The notes under the pieces are model-generated. The model was not told the DNA's origin. It saw only the letters and a program-made list of their open reading frames with translations, and ran no database searches. Below, in pieces: positions 5,387-6,333 of a stretch of DNA of 6,333 bases. The translations under genes and the position numbers were made by a program. Numbering within the stretch: the stretch's first letter is position 1; each line of letters begins with the position of its first letter. The stretch lies in the NCBI GenBank assembly GCA_024693415.1, contig JAILKX010000198.1, positions 1 through 6,333 on the forward strand, read 5' to 3'. This stretch comes from Bacilli bacterium. GTDB lineage: Bacteria > Bacillota_I > Bacilli_A > RFN20 > CAG-826.

Positions 5387-6333
5387 TTAGTCAGACGCTG
5401 TCTTATCGTCATATAGAATTTTTCGCACGCATCCATGCATGGGCGCGTTGCACGGTATCTTCACGAGCAGGTAATTCGAGGTGTGGCCATAGGCCGCCTG
5501 CTCCTTTTCGGAATACTCTTCGAAGAGGACTTCTAAGGTTTGCCCATAGAACCGTTTCTCGTAGGCGGCGCGGTGCTGCTTGGATATCTCAAGAAGCTCG
5601 TGCACGCGTGCTTTTTTGACCTGCGGGTCCGTATCCTTTAGGGTCGCGGCATATGTGCCTGGGCGCGAGGAGAACGGGAACACGTGGATCTCGGCGAAGT
5701 CGGCCTTATGGCAGAACTCCTTGGTCTCCTCCCACTGCTCATCCGTCTCGCCAGGATATCCGGCGATGACGTCGGTCGTGATGGCGATGTCGGGCCTAAT
5801 TGCGCGTATCGCGCTCAGTTTATTGAGGAAAGCATCCGTGTCGTAATGCCTCTTCATTGAGGCGAGGACCGCCTTCGACCCGCTTTGAAGCGGGATATGG
5901 AGATGGTCGACGATCGCGGGATAACGCCCGAGCAGTCGAAGGAATTCGTCATCGATCTCGCTTTCTTCTATCGAAGAGATGCGCAGGCGATAAAGGCTCG
6001 GGCACTTGGTCAGGATGCTCTCAAGCAGAGAGGCGAGGCGATAGGAACCGTCACCCAAATCCTTGCCATAGGCGCCGATATGGATACCGGTGATGACGAT
6101 TTCCTTATAGCCTTTCTCGACGAGGCGCACCGCTTCCTCCACCACATCGCGCGGTTCGCGGGAACGGGAATTGCCGCGGAGTTGGGGAATGAAGCAATAT
6201 GAGCAGAAATTGTCGCAGCCGTCTTGAATCTTGAGATAAGCCCTGGCGTTCTCGCAGAACGCGGTCGCGCCTAGTTCCTCATATTTCTCATGGCGGACGC
6301 TCTTCTTGACGTCGATGATCTTCTCGCCATTTG
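5387..6333 (-). CDS. mtaB: tRNA (t6A37) methylthiotransferase MtaB, 5' end cut by window edge
   Basis: MtaB is a radical-SAM enzyme with two [4Fe-4S] clusters that converts t6A37 to ms2t6A37 in tRNAs reading ANN codons, stabilising codon pairing. The visible part is the last 314 residues, reading in frame to the right edge (first full codon 6331-6329). The radical-SAM motif CxxxCxxC lies at visible residues 39-46 (bases 6217-6194), within DGCDNFCSYC. Then come the TGIHIGAYG segment, RISSIEESEI, HIPLQSGS and DVIAGYPGETDEQWEE, and a short C-terminal TRAM-like domain with GHTSNYLLVKI. The TGIH.G.YG segment and overall pattern match YqeV/MtaB rather than MiaB or RimO. The N-terminal UPF0004 cluster domain is outside the window. 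The apparent start at 6145 is an internal GTG. The gene stops 92 nt before rpmF with no terminator between, so some transcripts may run on. Confidence 0.95.
   Translation of the reverse strand, partial: NGEKIIDVKKSVRHEKYEELGATAFCENARAYLKIQDGCDNFCSYCFIPQLRGNSRSREPRDVVEEAVRLVEKGYKEIVITGIHIGAYGKDLGDGSYRLASLLESILTKCPSLYRLRISSIEESEIDDEFLRLLGRYPAIVDHLHIPLQSGSKAVLASMKRHYDTDAFLNKLSAIRAIRPDIAITTDVIAGYPGETDEQWEETKEFCHKADFAEIHVFPFSSRPGTYAATLKDTDPQVKKARVHELLEISKQHRAAYEKRFYGQTLEVLFEEYSEKEQAAYGHTSNYLLVKIPCNAPMHGCVRKILYDDKTASD

Overview
The window holds nine genes, all on the minus strand, so it is read from right to left. In transcription order they are mtaB (5' end beyond the right edge), rpmF, deoC, rpsU, a C39-peptidase/membrane protein, ybeY, cdd, era and recO. 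The sequence is G+C-rich by eye. Gene order (mtaB ... deoC-rpsU ... ybeY-cdd-era-recO) is the conserved core order of low-G+C Gram-positive bacteria (Bacillota, Bacilli type), where B. subtilis has mtaB, rpsU and, further on, ybeY-dgkA-cdd-era-recO. The protein sequences fit Bacillota too. ybeY and cdd both end in TGA at the point where their families normally end, so TGA is a stop and the standard bacterial code is used, not the mollicute code. My best guess is a streamlined, probably uncultured member of the Bacilli/Erysipelotrichales-like lineages, but species cannot be read from this window.

Right part (about 4000-6333): mtaB is a tRNA methylthiotransferase gene. Then come three short units that each end in a rho-independent terminator: rpmF (bL32, with a good sigma-70 promoter), deoC (deoxyribose-phosphate aldolase) and rpsU (bS21, with a plausible promoter). 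These are translation genes plus one nucleoside-salvage gene.

Middle (2663-3880): this is the least ordinary gene. It encodes 405 residues with an N-terminal C39 cysteine peptidase domain whose catalytic residues look intact, followed by about six membrane helices laid out like an ABC exporter. The protein ends before any ATPase domain. It sits where relatives carry housekeeping genes such as yqeY and phoH.

Left part (94-2623): a tight cluster of ybeY (rRNA maturation endonuclease), cdd (cytidine deaminase), era (ribosome-assembly GTPase) and recO (recombination mediator). Coding regions are separated by 19 nt or overlap by 4 and about 14 nt, which indicates one operon. A hairpin followed by a T-run at 28-54 likely ends it. 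YbeY and Era act together in 16S rRNA maturation, cdd and deoC both serve pyrimidine deoxynucleoside salvage, and recO serves DNA repair.

No tRNA, rRNA, CRISPR array, insertion sequence or prophage feature was seen. No stretch longer than 300 bases lacks a gene. Most of the window is ordinary core genome. The points of interest are the ATPase-less C39 exporter-like protein, complementary Shine-Dalgarno/anti-Shine-Dalgarno sequences around it, a perfect dyad over the ybeY start, and a palindrome inside the rpsU promoter.
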